A stretch of 53,062 nt of DNA, taken from contig NZ_QJUG01000026.1 of the NCBI RefSeq assembly GCF_003426775.1, positions 1 through 53,062 on the forward strand, read 5' to 3'. Position numbers and translations under genes: made by a program. How positions within the stretch are numbered: position 1 is the stretch's first letter; each line of letters opens with the position of its first letter. The notes beneath the pieces are model-generated. The model did not search any database and was not told the DNA's origin. It saw only the letters and a program-made list of their open reading frames with translations. Positions 1 through 10,384 of the stretch are shown here, piece after piece. This DNA is from Allorhizocola rhizosphaerae. Lineage in GTDB: Bacteria; Actinomycetota; Actinomycetes; Mycobacteriales; Micromonosporaceae.

Positions 1-789
1 CCCGCGCCCGGGGCCGCTGCCCAGTGGGCGGTCCATCGCCGCGATCAGCGCGTCACGCCCGGCCCGGATCGGGTCGCGGCTGGGCCGCCGGCTCGCGTCG
101 GACGGTGTGGGCAGGCCGTGGCCGCCGAGGTCGCGCCCGCTGCGGCTGACCACCGGGCCTTGGCCCGCGGTCGGGTCCTGGCCGAGGATCTGCGTGGGCC
201 GCTCGGCGCACAGGTATTGCGCCATGTCGTCGTGGGGCGTGACGGACTGCCGGTTGCGGTCGAGCTCCCACACCGCCTGCGCCGTGGCCTTGCCGGACGG
301 CCATGTGGCCACGACCCGCCAGGTGCCGTCCTCTCTCCGGTATGCATCCCAAGAGATCTTTTCGGTATCGATGCCGTGCTGCGCCAACCGGCCGTCCACG
401 ACATCGGCCAGGGTCGTGCCCTTCTCCGAAGTCTTCAGCCGCGTGCGGCGCGCGTGCTGGGCGAGCATCGCCCGCTCCTGCAGCACCGGCCCCGCGTAGC
501 GCAGCACCCGGTCGACCGGCACACCGGCGATGCGCGCGACGTCGTCGGCGCTCTCACCACTGCGGATGCGGGCCTGGATGTCGCGCGGCGAAAGGTTGTT
601 GTTGGCGTCGAACGCCACCGCGGCGATCGTGACCGTGCCCGAACCGGGAGCCCGGTTGGGGTCGAGTGCGCCGCTGACCCGCTCGTCGATGGGCAGGGAG
701 AGCAGCCGGCCGACCTCGTCCGCGAGCACGAGCGCCTGACCGTCCTCGGACAGGGCAACGAACCGTACTGGTCGCACGCTGTCCTCCAT
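1..789 (-). CDS. sepH: Septation protein SepH (DUF3071), 5' part, cut by left edge
   Basis: SepH is an actinobacterial cell-division protein that binds FtsZ through a helix-turn-helix region and promotes Z-ring assembly. The reverse strand is open from an ATG at 789 to base 1, giving 263 residues with no stop, so the C-terminus lies outside the window. The start (MEDSVRPVRFVALSEDG) and the stretch IQARIRSGESADDVARIAG at about residues 71-89 match the DUF3071 core and its HTH. DGTWRV near residue 154 is also typical. A GAGGGG lies immediately before the ATG, an unusually tight spacing. Confident from the N-terminal pattern; the variable tail cannot be seen. Confidence 0.88.
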   Translation of the reverse strand, partial: MEDSVRPVRFVALSEDGQALVLADEVGRLLSLPIDERVSGALDPNRAPGSGTVTIAAVAFDANNNLSPRDIQARIRSGESADDVARIAGVPVDRVLRYAGPVLQERAMLAQHARRTRLKTSEKGTTLADVVDGRLAQHGIDTEKISWDAYRREDGTWRVVATWPSGKATAQAVWELDRNRQSVTPHDDMAQYLCAERPTQILGQDPTAGQGPVVSRSGRDLGGHGLPTPSDASRRPSRDPIRAGRDALIAAMDRPLGSGPGRG

Positions 790-1038
790 CCCCTCGGCTC
801 AGCCGCGGACGGGGGATTGCCCACGGCGTGACGTTCCTCCGTGACACCGTACGTGGCGAGCGCCGAATATGGCACCCGCCACGCCGTCTTTCCCCCAGCA
901 AGTGAGCCCGGATCAGCCGCCACGGACATTGCGCCGCTGTAGAAGGGGCGGCGGTGAGCTCGCTTCGGTTCGCTGTGCGCCCGGTCTCACTTGCGCCAGG
1001 AGCACGGCTTCGCCCGAGCGGAGCTCGACGATTCGGGT

Positions 1039-2172
<1,134 letters not shown>

Positions 2173-2232
2173 TCACGTCAACCGAGCATGATCCGCACCC
2201 CGCCCCAGCCATTGGACCGTGACGGTGAACAC

Positions 2233-3339
2233 TCACAACCCGTGGGGGATGGAGTTCCAGCCTTCGACTTCGGCGGGCTTGCGGGGGCCGTGGCCGACGT
2301 AGCGCGCGGCCGGGCGGACCAGGCGCTGCAGCTTCTTCTGCTCCAGGATGTGCGCCGACCAGCCGGCCACCCGGGCGCAGGTGAACATCGACGTGAACAT
2401 GTGCGCCGGCACCTCGGCGAAGTCGAGCACGACCGCTGACCAGAACTCGACGTTGGTTTCGAGCACCCGATCGGGTCGGCGGGCGCGCAACTCGGCCAAC
2501 GCGGCCTTCTCCAGCGCCTCGGCCACCTCGAACCGGGGTGCGCCCAGCTCCTTGGCCGTGCGGCGCAGCACTCGGGCGCGCGGGTCCTCGGCCCGATAGA
2601 TGCGGTGACCAAAGCCCATCAGCCGCTCGCCCCGGTCGAGCACGCCCTTGACGTAACCCTCCGGGTCGCCCGAGCGCTCCACACCCTCGATCATGTGCAG
2701 CACGCGCGACGGCGCCCCGCCGTGCAACGGGCCGGACAGCGAGCCGATGGCCGACGAGATGCACGCCGCCACGTCGGCGCCCGTCGATGCGGCGATCCGC
2801 GCGGTGAAGGTCGAGGCGTTGAGCCCGTGCTCGGCGGCCGAGATGAAGTAAGCATCGACGGCCTTGACGTGCCTCGGGTCGGGCTCCCCGCGCCAGCGCT
2901 TCATGAATCGCTCGACGATCGTCGAAGCCTTATCAATCTCTTTTTGCGGTACGGCCGGCAGCCCCAGCCCGCGCGCCGACTGCGCGACGAACGAAAGCGC
3001 GGTCACGGAGACCCGCGCCAGGTCCTCCCGGGCCTGGTCATCGGAGATGTCGAGCAGCTGCCCCAGACCCCAGTAGGGCGCGAGCATGGCGACCGCGGAC
3101 TGCACGTCGACGCGGATGTCGCCCGAGTGCACCGGCACCGGGAACGGCTCGGCGGGCGGGAGCCCCGGCCCGAACTTGCCGTCCGCGAGCAGCGCCCACA
3201 CGTTGCCGAACGAGACCTGCCCGATCAGGTCTTCGATGTCCACACCCCGATAGCGAAGCGAGCCGCCCTCCTTGTCGGGCTCGGCGATCTCGGTTTCGAA
3301 GGCTGTGACGCCCTCAAGGCCCGGCTTGAAGTCGGACAT
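2233..3339 (-). CDS. citA: Citrate synthase 2
   Basis: Condenses oxaloacetate and acetyl-CoA to citrate (TCA entry), cytosolic. The 368-residue product has the compact prokaryotic citrate synthase layout: SLRYRGVDIEDL near residue 28, SGPLHGGAP and GFGHRIYR active-site segments, and a C-terminal WNSIPHGL. The ATG at 3339 is preferred over a GTG two codons upstream, because AGGAG sits five bases before the ATG. It is divergent from pdxH, an arrangement also known in mycobacteria. citA here is the second citrate synthase type; the main gltA is not in the window. Confidence 0.92.
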   Translation of the reverse strand: MSDFKPGLEGVTAFETEIAEPDKEGGSLRYRGVDIEDLIGQVSFGNVWALLADGKFGPGLPPAEPFPVPVHSGDIRVDVQSAVAMLAPYWGLGQLLDISDDQAREDLARVSVTALSFVAQSARGLGLPAVPQKEIDKASTIVERFMKRWRGEPDPRHVKAVDAYFISAAEHGLNASTFTARIAASTGADVAACISSAIGSLSGPLHGGAPSRVLHMIEGVERSGDPEGYVKGVLDRGERLMGFGHRIYRAEDPRARVLRRTAKELGAPRFEVAEALEKAALAELRARRPDRVLETNVEFWSAVVLDFAEVPAHMFTSMFTCARVAGWSAHILEQKKLQRLVRPAARYVGHGPRKPAEVEGWNSIPHGL

Positions 3340-3448
3340 CTTCACTCCTGGTGTTCATCGACGTTGACTCGCGCAGTGTTTCGAGCACATCTTGCCGCGC
3401 CAACCGCCCGTTCGCCATCCATGAAGCCGTGTACAAGATGATGGCGTG

Positions 3449-4105
3449 ATGAGTAGCACACCGGGGAGCGGCCCGATCCATCTGTGGCGGATGCGTCAGG
3501 AGTACGAGGGTGGGCTGTCCGAAGCCGACCTCGCGCCCGACTGGATCGCGCAGTTCAGCCGGTGGATGGCCGAGGCCGTGGGCTTCGGGCTGCCCGAGCC
3601 GAACGCGATGATCGTGGCCACGGCGACCCCCGACGGGCGGCCGAGCGCCCGTTCGGTGCTGCTCAAGGAGTTCGACGAGCACGGGCTGGTGTTCTACACC
3701 AATTACGACTCCCGCAAGGGGCGCGAGGCAGCGGCGAACCCGCAGGCCAGCCTGGTGTTCCCGTGGTTTGCGATGCACCGCCAGGTGGTGGTCGTTGGCC
3801 GGGTCGAGCGGGTGAGCCGGGAGCAGAGCGCGGCCTACTTCGCCTTGCGCCCGCGCGAGTCCCGCCTCGGCGCGTGGGCGAGCGCCCAGTCCCACGTGCT
3901 GCCCGACCGGGCCGCGCTTGACGCCGAGTTCGAGCGGGTGAGCGAGCGCTTCCCGGATGAGGTGCCGCTGCCCGACAACTGGGGTGGGCTGCGGGTCGTG
4001 CCCGACGAGGTGGAGTTTTGGCAGGGCCGGCGCAACCGGCTGCACGATCGCCTGCGCTACCGGAGAATCGATGCCGGATGGAAGGTGGAGCGGTTAGCGC
4101 CCTAG
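3449..4105 (+). CDS. pdxH: Pyridoxamine 5'-phosphate oxidase
   Basis: FMN enzyme that oxidises pyridoxamine/pyridoxine 5'-phosphate to PLP, the cofactor of neighbouring SerC. About 218 residues, the usual PdxH length. Visible family segments: MRQEYEGGLSEAD at the N-terminus, PSARSVLLKEFDEHGLVFYTNY, SRKGREAAANPQASLVFPW, and the C-terminal FWQGRRNRLHDRLRY with the conserved substrate-binding arginines. GTG at 3446 immediately precedes the ATG at 3449, and either could be used. Divergent from citA with a 109-base gap that must carry both promoters. Confidence 0.95.
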   Translation: MSSTPGSGPIHLWRMRQEYEGGLSEADLAPDWIAQFSRWMAEAVGFGLPEPNAMIVATATPDGRPSARSVLLKEFDEHGLVFYTNYDSRKGREAAANPQASLVFPWFAMHRQVVVVGRVERVSREQSAAYFALRPRESRLGAWASAQSHVLPDRAALDAEFERVSERFPDEVPLPDNWGGLRVVPDEVEFWQGRRNRLHDRLRYRRIDAGWKVERLAP

Positions 4106-4124
4106 AACATATAGGGTTCCCGTC

Positions 4125-5069
4125 GTGGCAGCCAGTGGAGCGCAATGGACCATCCGGCGGGGCGACCAGACCGCGGTGATAGTCGAGGTCGGCGGTGGTC
4201 TGCGGACCTACGCGGCCGGCGGCGAGGAGATTGTCGACGGTTACGGCGAGGACGAGCTTTGTCCCGGCTCGGCCGGGCAGATCCTGGCGCCGTGGCCCAA
4301 CCGGCTACGCGACGGTGCGTTCCGGTTCGAGGGGGAGTCTTATCAGGTACCGCTTTCGGAGCCCAGCCTGCACAACGCGCTGCACGGTCTGGTGCGCTGG
4401 TCGAGCTGGCACGCCGAGGAGGTCGCCGACGACTCGGTGACCGTGTGGCACCGGTTGCACCCGCAGCCGGGCTACCCGTGGGAGTTGTTGCTGCGCGCCA
4501 AATACAGCATTGACCAAAGTGGACTGACGGTGCGGCACACCGCGCGGAATCTGAGCGGCTGCCCCGTGCCGTTCGGATTGGGCACCCATCCATATGTGCG
4601 CATTCCGGGGGTACCACTAAACGACCTTGAATTGTCTTTTCAGGCGCGCACGAGGCTGCTCGTCGACGGCCGCCAGCTGCCGATCGGCGCCGCCAAGGTG
4701 GCCGGGGGCGATTACGACTACTCGACGCCCCGGCGGATCGGCACGACTGAGCTGAACACGGCCTTCGGTGAGCTGTCGCGGGACGGCACCGGTCGGGCCG
4801 CCGTAACATTGACCGCGCCCGATGGGCGGGGCATCGTGGTGTGGGCCGACGGGGCGTTCAAGTGGTGGCAGTTGTTCACGGGGGAGTCGCTGCGGGGCGA
4901 GAGGCGGCGGCGCGCGCTCGCGATCGAGCCGATGACGTGCCCGCCCGACGCGTTGCGCTCCGGGCGCGACCTGATCACGCTGCAGCCGGGCGAGGAGTGG
5001 GCTGGCGAGTGGGGGATCGGCAGGGTGCAGCACGCCGGCGCGACGAACCTGCTCGAAAGGCTTGCCTGA
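4125..5069 (+). CDS. Aldose 1-epimerase family protein
   Basis: Interconverts anomers of aldohexoses (mutarotase fold), cytosolic. Of 314 residues, NALHG (residues about 84-88), LGTHPY (general acid histidine) and AIEPMTCPPDA (catalytic glutamate region) are the recognisable active-site segments, so it should be active; the sugar is unknown. Start GTG at 4125 has a TAGGGT -10 box exactly seven bases upstream (4112-4117) and no ribosome-binding site, so the mRNA is probably leaderless. The gap to pdxH is only 19 bases, and the gene ends one base before the next start. Confidence 0.85.
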   Translation: MAASGAQWTIRRGDQTAVIVEVGGGLRTYAAGGEEIVDGYGEDELCPGSAGQILAPWPNRLRDGAFRFEGESYQVPLSEPSLHNALHGLVRWSSWHAEEVADDSVTVWHRLHPQPGYPWELLLRAKYSIDQSGLTVRHTARNLSGCPVPFGLGTHPYVRIPGVPLNDLELSFQARTRLLVDGRQLPIGAAKVAGGDYDYSTPRRIGTTELNTAFGELSRDGTGRAAVTLTAPDGRGIVVWADGAFKWWQLFTGESLRGERRRRALAIEPMTCPPDALRSGRDLITLQPGEEWAGEWGIGRVQHAGATNLLERLA

Positions 5070-5070
5070 T

Positions 5071-5691
5071 ATGGAGTTTCGTGATGTCGTGCGGCGGCGC
5101 AGGATGGTCCGGCGCTACGACCCCGACCGTGCCGTGCCGGAGGAGGTCGTGCAGCGGCTGCTCAAGCACGCGACACGGGCCCCGTCGGCCGGTTACTCGC
5201 AGGGCTGGGCGTTTCTGGTGCTGCGGACCCCGCAGGAGCGCGAGCTGTTCTGGACTGCGACGGCCGGCCGGCGACGGGTGCTGGCGAAGTGGCTGGAGGG
5301 CATGCGCACCGCACCACTGATCATCGTCGCGCTGTCGAACAAGTCGGCATATCTGGATCGCTATGCGGAGGCCGACAAGGGCTGGACCGACCGTAGCGAG
5401 GCCCGCTGGCCCGTGCCGTACTGGGACATCGACACCGGCATGGCCGCGCTGATGATGCTGCTGACCGCGGTCGACGAGGGGCTGGGGGCGTGCTTTTTCG
5501 GGATCATGCCGGAGCAATTGGCCGACTTCAAGGCGGCGTTCGGCGTGCCCGCTGAATACACTCCGGTCGGGGCGGTCTCGGTCGGCTACCCGGCAGAGGA
5601 CAATATCCGTGGGTCATCCCATAGGGGGCGGCGTCCATTGGACGAAGTCGTTCATTTCGGGCACTGGAGGGCGCCGGATAGGCTGTCATAG
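5071..5691 (+). CDS. Nitroreductase family FMN oxidoreductase
   Basis: FMN-dependent NAD(P)H oxidoreductase of the nitroreductase superfamily; the physiological substrate is unknown. The 206-residue chain has the N-terminal RRRMVRRYD flavin-binding segment, APSAGYSQGW, a central DIDTGMAALMMLLTAVDEGLGACFFG helix region and the late PVGAVSVGYP strand. The ATG at 5071 directly follows the epimerase stop (5067-5069), so the two are probably co-translated. A GAAAGG lies ten bases upstream. A TTG nine bases earlier is possible but less likely. Confidence 0.85.
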   Translation: MEFRDVVRRRRMVRRYDPDRAVPEEVVQRLLKHATRAPSAGYSQGWAFLVLRTPQERELFWTATAGRRRVLAKWLEGMRTAPLIIVALSNKSAYLDRYAEADKGWTDRSEARWPVPYWDIDTGMAALMMLLTAVDEGLGACFFGIMPEQLADFKAAFGVPAEYTPVGAVSVGYPAEDNIRGSSHRGRRPLDEVVHFGHWRAPDRLS

Positions 5692-5727
5692 GTCCGACAC
5701 GGGAGAGCAGCCGGTTAAGGGGGGAAC

Positions 5728-6021
5728 TTGATCTTCAAAGCGGTGAGGGACGGGCGCCCCTACCCTGATCACGGTTACACGCTCAAGCAGTGGGCCGAGA
5801 TCCCACCGCGCCCGGTGCGCTTGGACCAGTTGGTGACGACCAAGCTCGAGCTCGGCCTGGATCGCGTGCTCGCGACCGACTCCACGTTCTACGGCGATCT
5901 GTTCCCGCACGTGGTGGAGTGGAAGGGCGAGCTTTACCTGGAGGACGGGCTGCACCGCGCGCTGCGGGCGGCGCTGCAGCAGCGCCACCAGATCCACGTG
6001 CGCGTGCTCGTGATGAGCTAG
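5728..6021 (+). CDS. Conserved small actinobacterial protein with ParB-like DGLHR motif
   Basis: 97 residues from a TTG start preceded by AAGGGGGG at good spacing. Function not known to me. The sequence has an N-terminal basic strand (IFKAVRDGRPYPDHG), a PRPVRLDQLVTTK segment and a C-terminal LYLEDGLHRALRAALQQR. The DGLHR..A pattern resembles the ParB/sulfiredoxin nucleotide-binding loop (DG.HR..A), suggesting a distant ParB-N-like fold. No toxin or partition partner is adjacent. It ends with a 4-base stop overlap against the convergent acyl-CoA dehydrogenase. Confidence 0.7.
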   Translation: MIFKAVRDGRPYPDHGYTLKQWAEIPPRPVRLDQLVTTKLELGLDRVLATDSTFYGDLFPHVVEWKGELYLEDGLHRALRAALQQRHQIHVRVLVMS

Positions 6022-7169
6022 CTGAAGGCCGACAGGCCGGTGAGCTTGGCGCCGATGACCAGCTGGTGGATTTCTGACGTGCCCTCGTAGGTCAGCACGC
6101 TCTCCAGGTTGTTGGCGTGGCGCAGCACCGGGTACTCGCCCGAAATCCCATTGGCGCCAAGGATCGTGCGGCACGTGCGCGCGATGGCCAGGGCCTCGCG
6201 CACGTTGTTGAGCTTGCCGGCGCTGACCATCTCCGGCGTGCGGTGCTCCTGCCTGCCGATGTGCAACGCCAGCAGGTACCCCTTGAAGAATTCGAGGGAC
6301 ATGTCGGCGAGCTTGGCCTGAGTCAGCTGGAATCCGCCGATCGGCCGGCCGAACTGGGTGCGAGTGCGGGCGTAGTCGATCGCGGTCTCCAGGCAGTCGC
6401 GTGCCGCCCCGAGTGACCCCCAGATGATGCCGTAGCGGGCCTCGGTCAGGCAGCTGAGCGGGCCTTTCAGCCCTTTTATGGAAGGGAGCACCGCGTCGTA
6501 GGGCAGGCGCACGTCGTCCAGGCCGATCTCGCCGGTCGAGCTGGCCCGCAGCGACAGCTTGTTATCGATCTCGCGAACGCTCACGCCGGGCGTGCCCATC
6601 GGCACGATGAAGCCCCGGATGCCCTCCTCGGTGCGGGCCCAGACGACGGCGAGATCGGCGACGGGCGCGTTCGTGATCCACATCTTGCCGCCGTGCAGCA
6701 CCCAGTCGTCGCCGTTTCGATAGGCCCTTGTGGACATGGACGCCGGATCGGAGCCGTGATCGGGCTCGGTCAGGCCGAAACAGCCGATGTATTGACCCTT
6801 CGCCATGCCCGGAAGCCATTGCTGCTTCTGCTCTTCGGAGCCGTACCGCCAGATCGCATACATGGCCAGCGACCCCTGCACGCTGACCAGCGATCGCACA
6901 CCCGAGTCGGCCGCCTCCAGCTCCATGCACGCCAGGCCGTAGGAGACCGCGCTCGCCCCGGCGCAGCCATAGCCTTCGAGATGCATGCCCAGCAAGCCGA
7001 TGTTGCCGAACTCGTTTGCGAGCTCGCGGATCGGGGCATGTCCATGTTCGTACCACTGGCGCACGAACGGGCGGACCCGTTGATCCACCAGCCGCCTGAC
7101 CACGTCACGGATCTGACGCTCCTCATCGGAGTGCAGGTCATCGAGGCCGAGGAGATCCAGGGTGTTCAT
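6018..7169 (-). CDS. Acyl-CoA dehydrogenase, glutaryl-CoA dehydrogenase-like
   Basis: FAD flavoenzyme oxidising (probably) glutaryl-CoA in lysine/tryptophan breakdown. 383 residues. GCFGLTEPDHGSDP near residue 130 and KMWITNAPVADLAVVW contact FAD. The catalytic glutamate lies in the C-terminal LTYEGTSEIHQLVIG. The first 30 residues and the LEAADSGVRSLVSVQGSLAM block are those of the GcdH branch. The ATG at 7169 is chosen because TAACCT lies seven bases upstream on this strand (7177-7182), a leaderless promoter; a longer open frame to 7877 is antisense to the next gene. Only 30 bases separate it from the divergent DUF4230 start. Confidence 0.85.
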   Translation of the reverse strand: MNTLDLLGLDDLHSDEERQIRDVVRRLVDQRVRPFVRQWYEHGHAPIRELANEFGNIGLLGMHLEGYGCAGASAVSYGLACMELEAADSGVRSLVSVQGSLAMYAIWRYGSEEQKQQWLPGMAKGQYIGCFGLTEPDHGSDPASMSTRAYRNGDDWVLHGGKMWITNAPVADLAVVWARTEEGIRGFIVPMGTPGVSVREIDNKLSLRASSTGEIGLDDVRLPYDAVLPSIKGLKGPLSCLTEARYGIIWGSLGAARDCLETAIDYARTRTQFGRPIGGFQLTQAKLADMSLEFFKGYLLALHIGRQEHRTPEMVSAGKLNNVREALAIARTCRTILGANGISGEYPVLRHANNLESVLTYEGTSEIHQLVIGAKLTGLSAFS

Positions 7170-7199
7170 GTGTAGCAGGTTAGCCTTACGGTAGTCGCC

Positions 7200-7889
7200 A
7201 TGACCGAACCCACCAAGGTGTTGCGTGAGCGCCGCAACTTCGGGCGGCGTGTGTTCTGGACCCTGCTGATCGTGGGCCTGGTGGGCGCGATGCTCATCGG
7301 AGTGAGCGCGGTCAACCTGGTCCCGTGGCTGAAGAATCCGTTCGCGAACCCGTTCCCCGAGCAGACGACCGATCGCAGCCAGCCGCCGATCCTGTTGTCG
7401 ATCAAAGACTTGGCCCGGTTTGTCGCGGCCGAGGGCAACTTCGAGGTGGTCATCGACCTCAAGAAGGATCGCAAGTATGTGCCCGACTGGCTGATCAACC
7501 AGCGCACGCTGTTCGTGGCGGCCGGGACGGTCGAGGCATACGTCGACTTCAGCGGCCTGACCGACGACAAGATCAAGGAGTCGGCCGACCGCAAGTCCGT
7601 GGAGATCATATTGCCCGCGCCGCAGCTGGCCGACCCCAAGCTGGACATCGATCGCAGCTACGTGTTCGCCGAGGAGCGCGGCCTGTTCAACAAGATCGGC
7701 GACTTCTTCGACGGCGACGCCAACCGGCAGCGCGAGACGTTGCTGGTCGCCAACGAACGCATCAAGGCCGCGGCGGCGGCGAGCACGCTGACCACGCGGG
7801 CGCAGGAAAACACGCGCAAGACGCTGGAGGGCATCCTCCGCTCGCTGGGCTACACGATCATCGTCGTGACGTTCCAAAACGGCAGCTAG
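7200..7889 (+). CDS. DUF4230 membrane-anchored protein
   Basis: 229 residues: a short basic cytoplasmic tail, one transmembrane helix at about residues 19-42 (FWTLLIVGLVGAMLIGVSAV), then an extracytoplasmic DUF4230 domain (LSIKDLARFVAAEGNFEVVIDL, KSVEIILPAPQLADPKLDID). The function of the family is unknown. The start ATG at 7200 has TACGGT seven bases upstream (7187-7192) and no Shine-Dalgarno, so a leaderless transcript is likely. It is followed 14 bases later by sdaA, which has its own leaderless-type promoter. Confidence 0.85.
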   Translation: MTEPTKVLRERRNFGRRVFWTLLIVGLVGAMLIGVSAVNLVPWLKNPFANPFPEQTTDRSQPPILLSIKDLARFVAAEGNFEVVIDLKKDRKYVPDWLINQRTLFVAAGTVEAYVDFSGLTDDKIKESADRKSVEIILPAPQLADPKLDIDRSYVFAEERGLFNKIGDFFDGDANRQRETLLVANERIKAAAAASTLTTRAQENTRKTLEGILRSLGYTIIVVTFQNGS

Positions 7890-7903
7890 GCTAGGCTGGT
7901 CCG

Positions 7904-9211
7904 GTGATCAGCGTCTTCGATCTGTTCAAGGTGGGCATCGGGCCGTCCAGCTCGCACACGGTCGGGCCGATGCGCGCCGCCAACCGGTTCGTGGCCGGAC
8001 TCAAGGCCGACGGGCGGCTGGTCGACGTGGCGCTGATCCGGGCCGAGCTGTTCGGCTCGCTGGGCGCGACCGGGCACGGGCACGGCAGCGAAAACGCCGT
8101 CTATCTGGGGCTTGGCGGGGAGGAGCCGGAGACCGTCGACACCGCCGGCGTCAACGAGCGGGTCGCCGAGATCCGGCGGGAGCTGAATGTCGAGCTCATC
8201 CTGCACAAGCGGCGCACGCTGCCGTACCACCCAAATGGCATGATTTTCACGGCCTTGGACGGGGGCGGGGCCTGCATTCGGGAGCGCACGTACTACTCCG
8301 TCGGCGGCGGGTTCGTGGTCGATGACGTGACGGGCCAGCTCAAAACCGACGACACGGCGGTGAGATATCCGTTCAAGACGGGCGCGGAGCTGCTCTCGCA
8401 CGGATTGCCGATCAGCGAGGTCATGCTGGCCAACGAGCTGGCCTGGCGGTCTTCGCAAGACGTGACCAATGGGCTGCTGCACATCTGGCAGGTCATGCAG
8501 GAGTGCGTGCAGGCCGGGTGCACGACCGAGGGCACGCTCCCGGGCGGCCTGCGCGTCGCGCGGCGGGCGGTGTCGCTGAAGCGGCAGCTGGAGTCGGAGC
8601 ATTTCGCCACGGATCCGTTGCGAGTCATGGATTGGGTGACCCTGTTCGCCTTGGCGGTAAACGAGGAGAACGCGGCCGGCGGGCGCGTCGTGACGGCCCC
8701 GACCAACGGCGCGGCGGGCATCATCCCGGCGGTGTTGCACTATTACGCCCGCTTCGTGCCCGGCGCCTCGGACGCGGGCGTGGTGCGGTTCCTGCTCACG
8801 GCAGGCGCGATCGGTGTGCTGTTCAAGGAGAACGCGTCGATCAGCGGGGCCGAGGTCGGATGCCAGGGCGAGGTGGGCTCCGCGTGCTCGATGGCCGCGG
8901 CCGGGCTGACCGAGGTGCTGGGCGGCACTCCGGCACAGGTCGAAAACGCCGCGGAAATCGCGATGGAGCACAATCTCGGCCTGACGTGCGACCCCGTGGG
9001 CGGCCTGGTGCAGATCCCGTGCATCGAGCGCAACGCGGTCGCGAGCATCAAGGCCATCACGGCCGCCCGCATGGCCCTGCGCGGCGACGGCAATCATTTT
9101 GTGTCGCTCGACAAGGTCATCAAGACGATGCGCGAGACCGGCGCCGACATGAAAGTCAAATACAAGGAGACTGCGCGCGGCGGCCTCGCGGTCAACGTCA
9201 TCGAGTGCTGA
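7904..9211 (+). CDS. sdaA: L-serine ammonia-lyase
   Basis: Iron-sulfur enzyme that deaminates L-serine to pyruvate (cytosolic). 435 residues, the single-chain form with beta and alpha domains. [20 protein letters not shown] at the N-terminus is diagnostic. The 4Fe-4S cysteines lie in [15 protein letters not shown] and in [34 protein letters not shown] is the substrate loop. GTG start at 7904 has TAGGCT six bases upstream (7892-7897), so it is probably leaderless. The enzyme opposes serC at the other end of this block. Confidence 0.93.
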   Translation: MISVFDLFKVGIGPSSSHTVGPMRAANRFVAGLKADGRLVDVALIRAELFGSLGATGHGHGSENAVYLGLGGEEPETVDTAGVNERVAEIRRELNVELILHKRRTLPYHPNGMIFTALDGGGACIRERTYYSVGGGFVVDDVTGQLKTDDTAVRYPFKTGAELLSHGLPISEVMLANELAWRSSQDVTNGLLHIWQVMQECVQAGCTTEGTLPGGLRVARRAVSLKRQLESEHFATDPLRVMDWVTLFALAVNEENAAGGRVVTAPTNGAAGIIPAVLHYYARFVPGASDAGVVRFLLTAGAIGVLFKENASISGAEVGCQGEVGSACSMAAAGLTEVLGGTPAQVENAAEIAMEHNLGLTCDPVGGLVQIPCIERNAVASIKAITAARMALRGDGNHFVSLDKVIKTMRETGADMKVKYKETARGGLAVNVIEC

Positions 9212-9352
9212 AACGCCGGGGTGGCTTCCGGATGGTGGCTACCGTGAGGCCATGGGGGCCAGCATGGCCAGCGGTGTTTGGGGGGCATCGCGGCGTCCTG
9301 CGCAGCCGGGAGCGCGATGAGCGATGCGCTGCGGGCGTACAAGGATGTGGTG

Positions 9353-9886
9353 TCATCGCCGTAATGTCTTGCGCATGCGCGCGAGCGGGATCGTGACTCC
9401 GCTCGATGATTCGAGCACCTGCTCGACGAAGGTGAAGCCTGCGGCGGCATACAGCGGCTGGCCTGCCATCGTCGCCATGAGTTCGAGCACGGTGAATCCT
9501 TCGGCCGCGGCGGCGGTCTCGCAAAGCGAGAGCACGGCTCGGCCCACGCCGCGCCGGGTGAACGCGGGATGGGTGTACATCGCGCGGATCTTCGCGGGTT
9601 CGGTTGCGGGGTCGAGCAATCGCGCGTCGCGGCCGGCCGACTGGTCGCCGCCGTACAGGGTGGCACGCCGGCTCCAACCGCCACAGCCGGCGATCCGCCC
9701 GTCGAGTTCGACCACGAAGTAGGTTTGGTCCTCGATCAGTTGGGTGTCCAGGCCCATAATCGCGTGGCTGGCGCGGATCTGCGCGGGATCGAGGAAGCCG
9801 TGCTGTAGCTCGTCGATCGCCTCGGTGATCAGGGTGCGCAGCTCGGGCAGGTCTTCGCGGGTCGCCAGGCGGCCAACAGGGGTCAC
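9353..9886 (-). CDS. GNAT family N-acetyltransferase
   Basis: 177-residue GNAT: acetyl-CoA-dependent N-acyl transfer to an unknown amine. The acetyl-CoA-binding motif A is visible as MYTHPAFTRRGVGRAVL (about residues 103-119), followed by the C-terminal LMATMAGQPLYAAAGF typical of the fold. The ATG at 9886 overlaps the stop of the upstream Nudix gene by four bases (ATGA), so the two are translationally coupled. The 140-base gap to the convergent sdaA shows no further gene. Confidence 0.85.
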   Translation of the reverse strand: MTPVGRLATREDLPELRTLITEAIDELQHGFLDPAQIRASHAIMGLDTQLIEDQTYFVVELDGRIAGCGGWSRRATLYGGDQSAGRDARLLDPATEPAKIRAMYTHPAFTRRGVGRAVLSLCETAAAAEGFTVLELMATMAGQPLYAAAGFTFVEQVLESSSGVTIPLARMRKTLRR

Positions 9887-10320
9887 GACAGCAACACTAG
9901 ATTGGTCCCGTCATGATGCCGGATGGCGGGATGTATGCCCGCGTGCAGTGCGTCCCGCACGCGCACGGCGAACGCCTCGCTCATTTCGGACATCGCCTGC
10001 TGCGGTGTCCACCAGGCTACCTCGGCCGCCTCGTCGGTCGGACATGCTTGGCCCGCAACGGGTTCGGCGTGCATCACGATGGTCACGATGCCGTGGGCCA
10101 TGTTCTTGTAGACTCCGGTCAGGCGGGTGGGCCGCACCGAAATCCCGGTCTCCTCAAGCACTTCGCGGCTCAGGCCGTGCTCGATGGTCTCGCCCAGCTC
10201 CAGCACTCCGCCGGGCACCTGCCAGGCCCCGTTGTCGCGCCGCTTAATCACCAGCACGTGTCCTAATCGGTCGGTCACCACGGCGGCCACACTCACCGAG
10301 TGGCGGCTCGGCTCGTACAT
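9883..10320 (-). CDS. Nudix hydrolase, Pif-like (first chromosomal copy)
   Basis: 145 residues with a complete Nudix box (GGVLELGETIEHGL followed by REVLEETG), so a nucleoside-diphosphate-linked substrate should be hydrolysed. It is strikingly close to the Nudix protein inside the AICE at 20,750: both share RHSVSVAAV, VLVIKRRDNGAWQ and the C-terminal HxPAIRHHDGTNL. In pSAM2 the Nudix protein Pif gives immunity against incoming copies of the element. The ATG at 10320 has AAGGAGA eight bases upstream; an in-frame upstream extension has no such site. Coupled to the GNAT gene downstream. A chromosomal relic of an AICE immunity gene is my inference. Confidence 0.85.
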   Translation of the reverse strand: MYEPSRHSVSVAAVVTDRLGHVLVIKRRDNGAWQVPGGVLELGETIEHGLSREVLEETGISVRPTRLTGVYKNMAHGIVTIVMHAEPVAGQACPTDEAAEVAWWTPQQAMSEMSEAFAVRVRDALHAGIHPAIRHHDGTNLVLLS

Positions 10321-10384
10321 CGAGGTTCTCCTTGTCCTGGTCAGCTGGGCCAACGCTAACCCATCCGCGCGGTTGATTGCCCGA

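Noticed and set aside
118-831. Plus-strand 237-residue frame at the left edge
   Set aside because: The reverse strand encodes SepH with a recognisable domain; the plus frame is its shadow.
5728-6021. Antitoxin or partition protein
   Set aside because: No toxin, parA or parS neighbour; only a weak DGLHR resemblance to ParB-N.
6018-7877. 619-residue reverse-strand protein
   Set aside because: The part beyond 7169 is antisense to the DUF4230 gene; the dehydrogenase starts at 7169 with a leaderless promoter.
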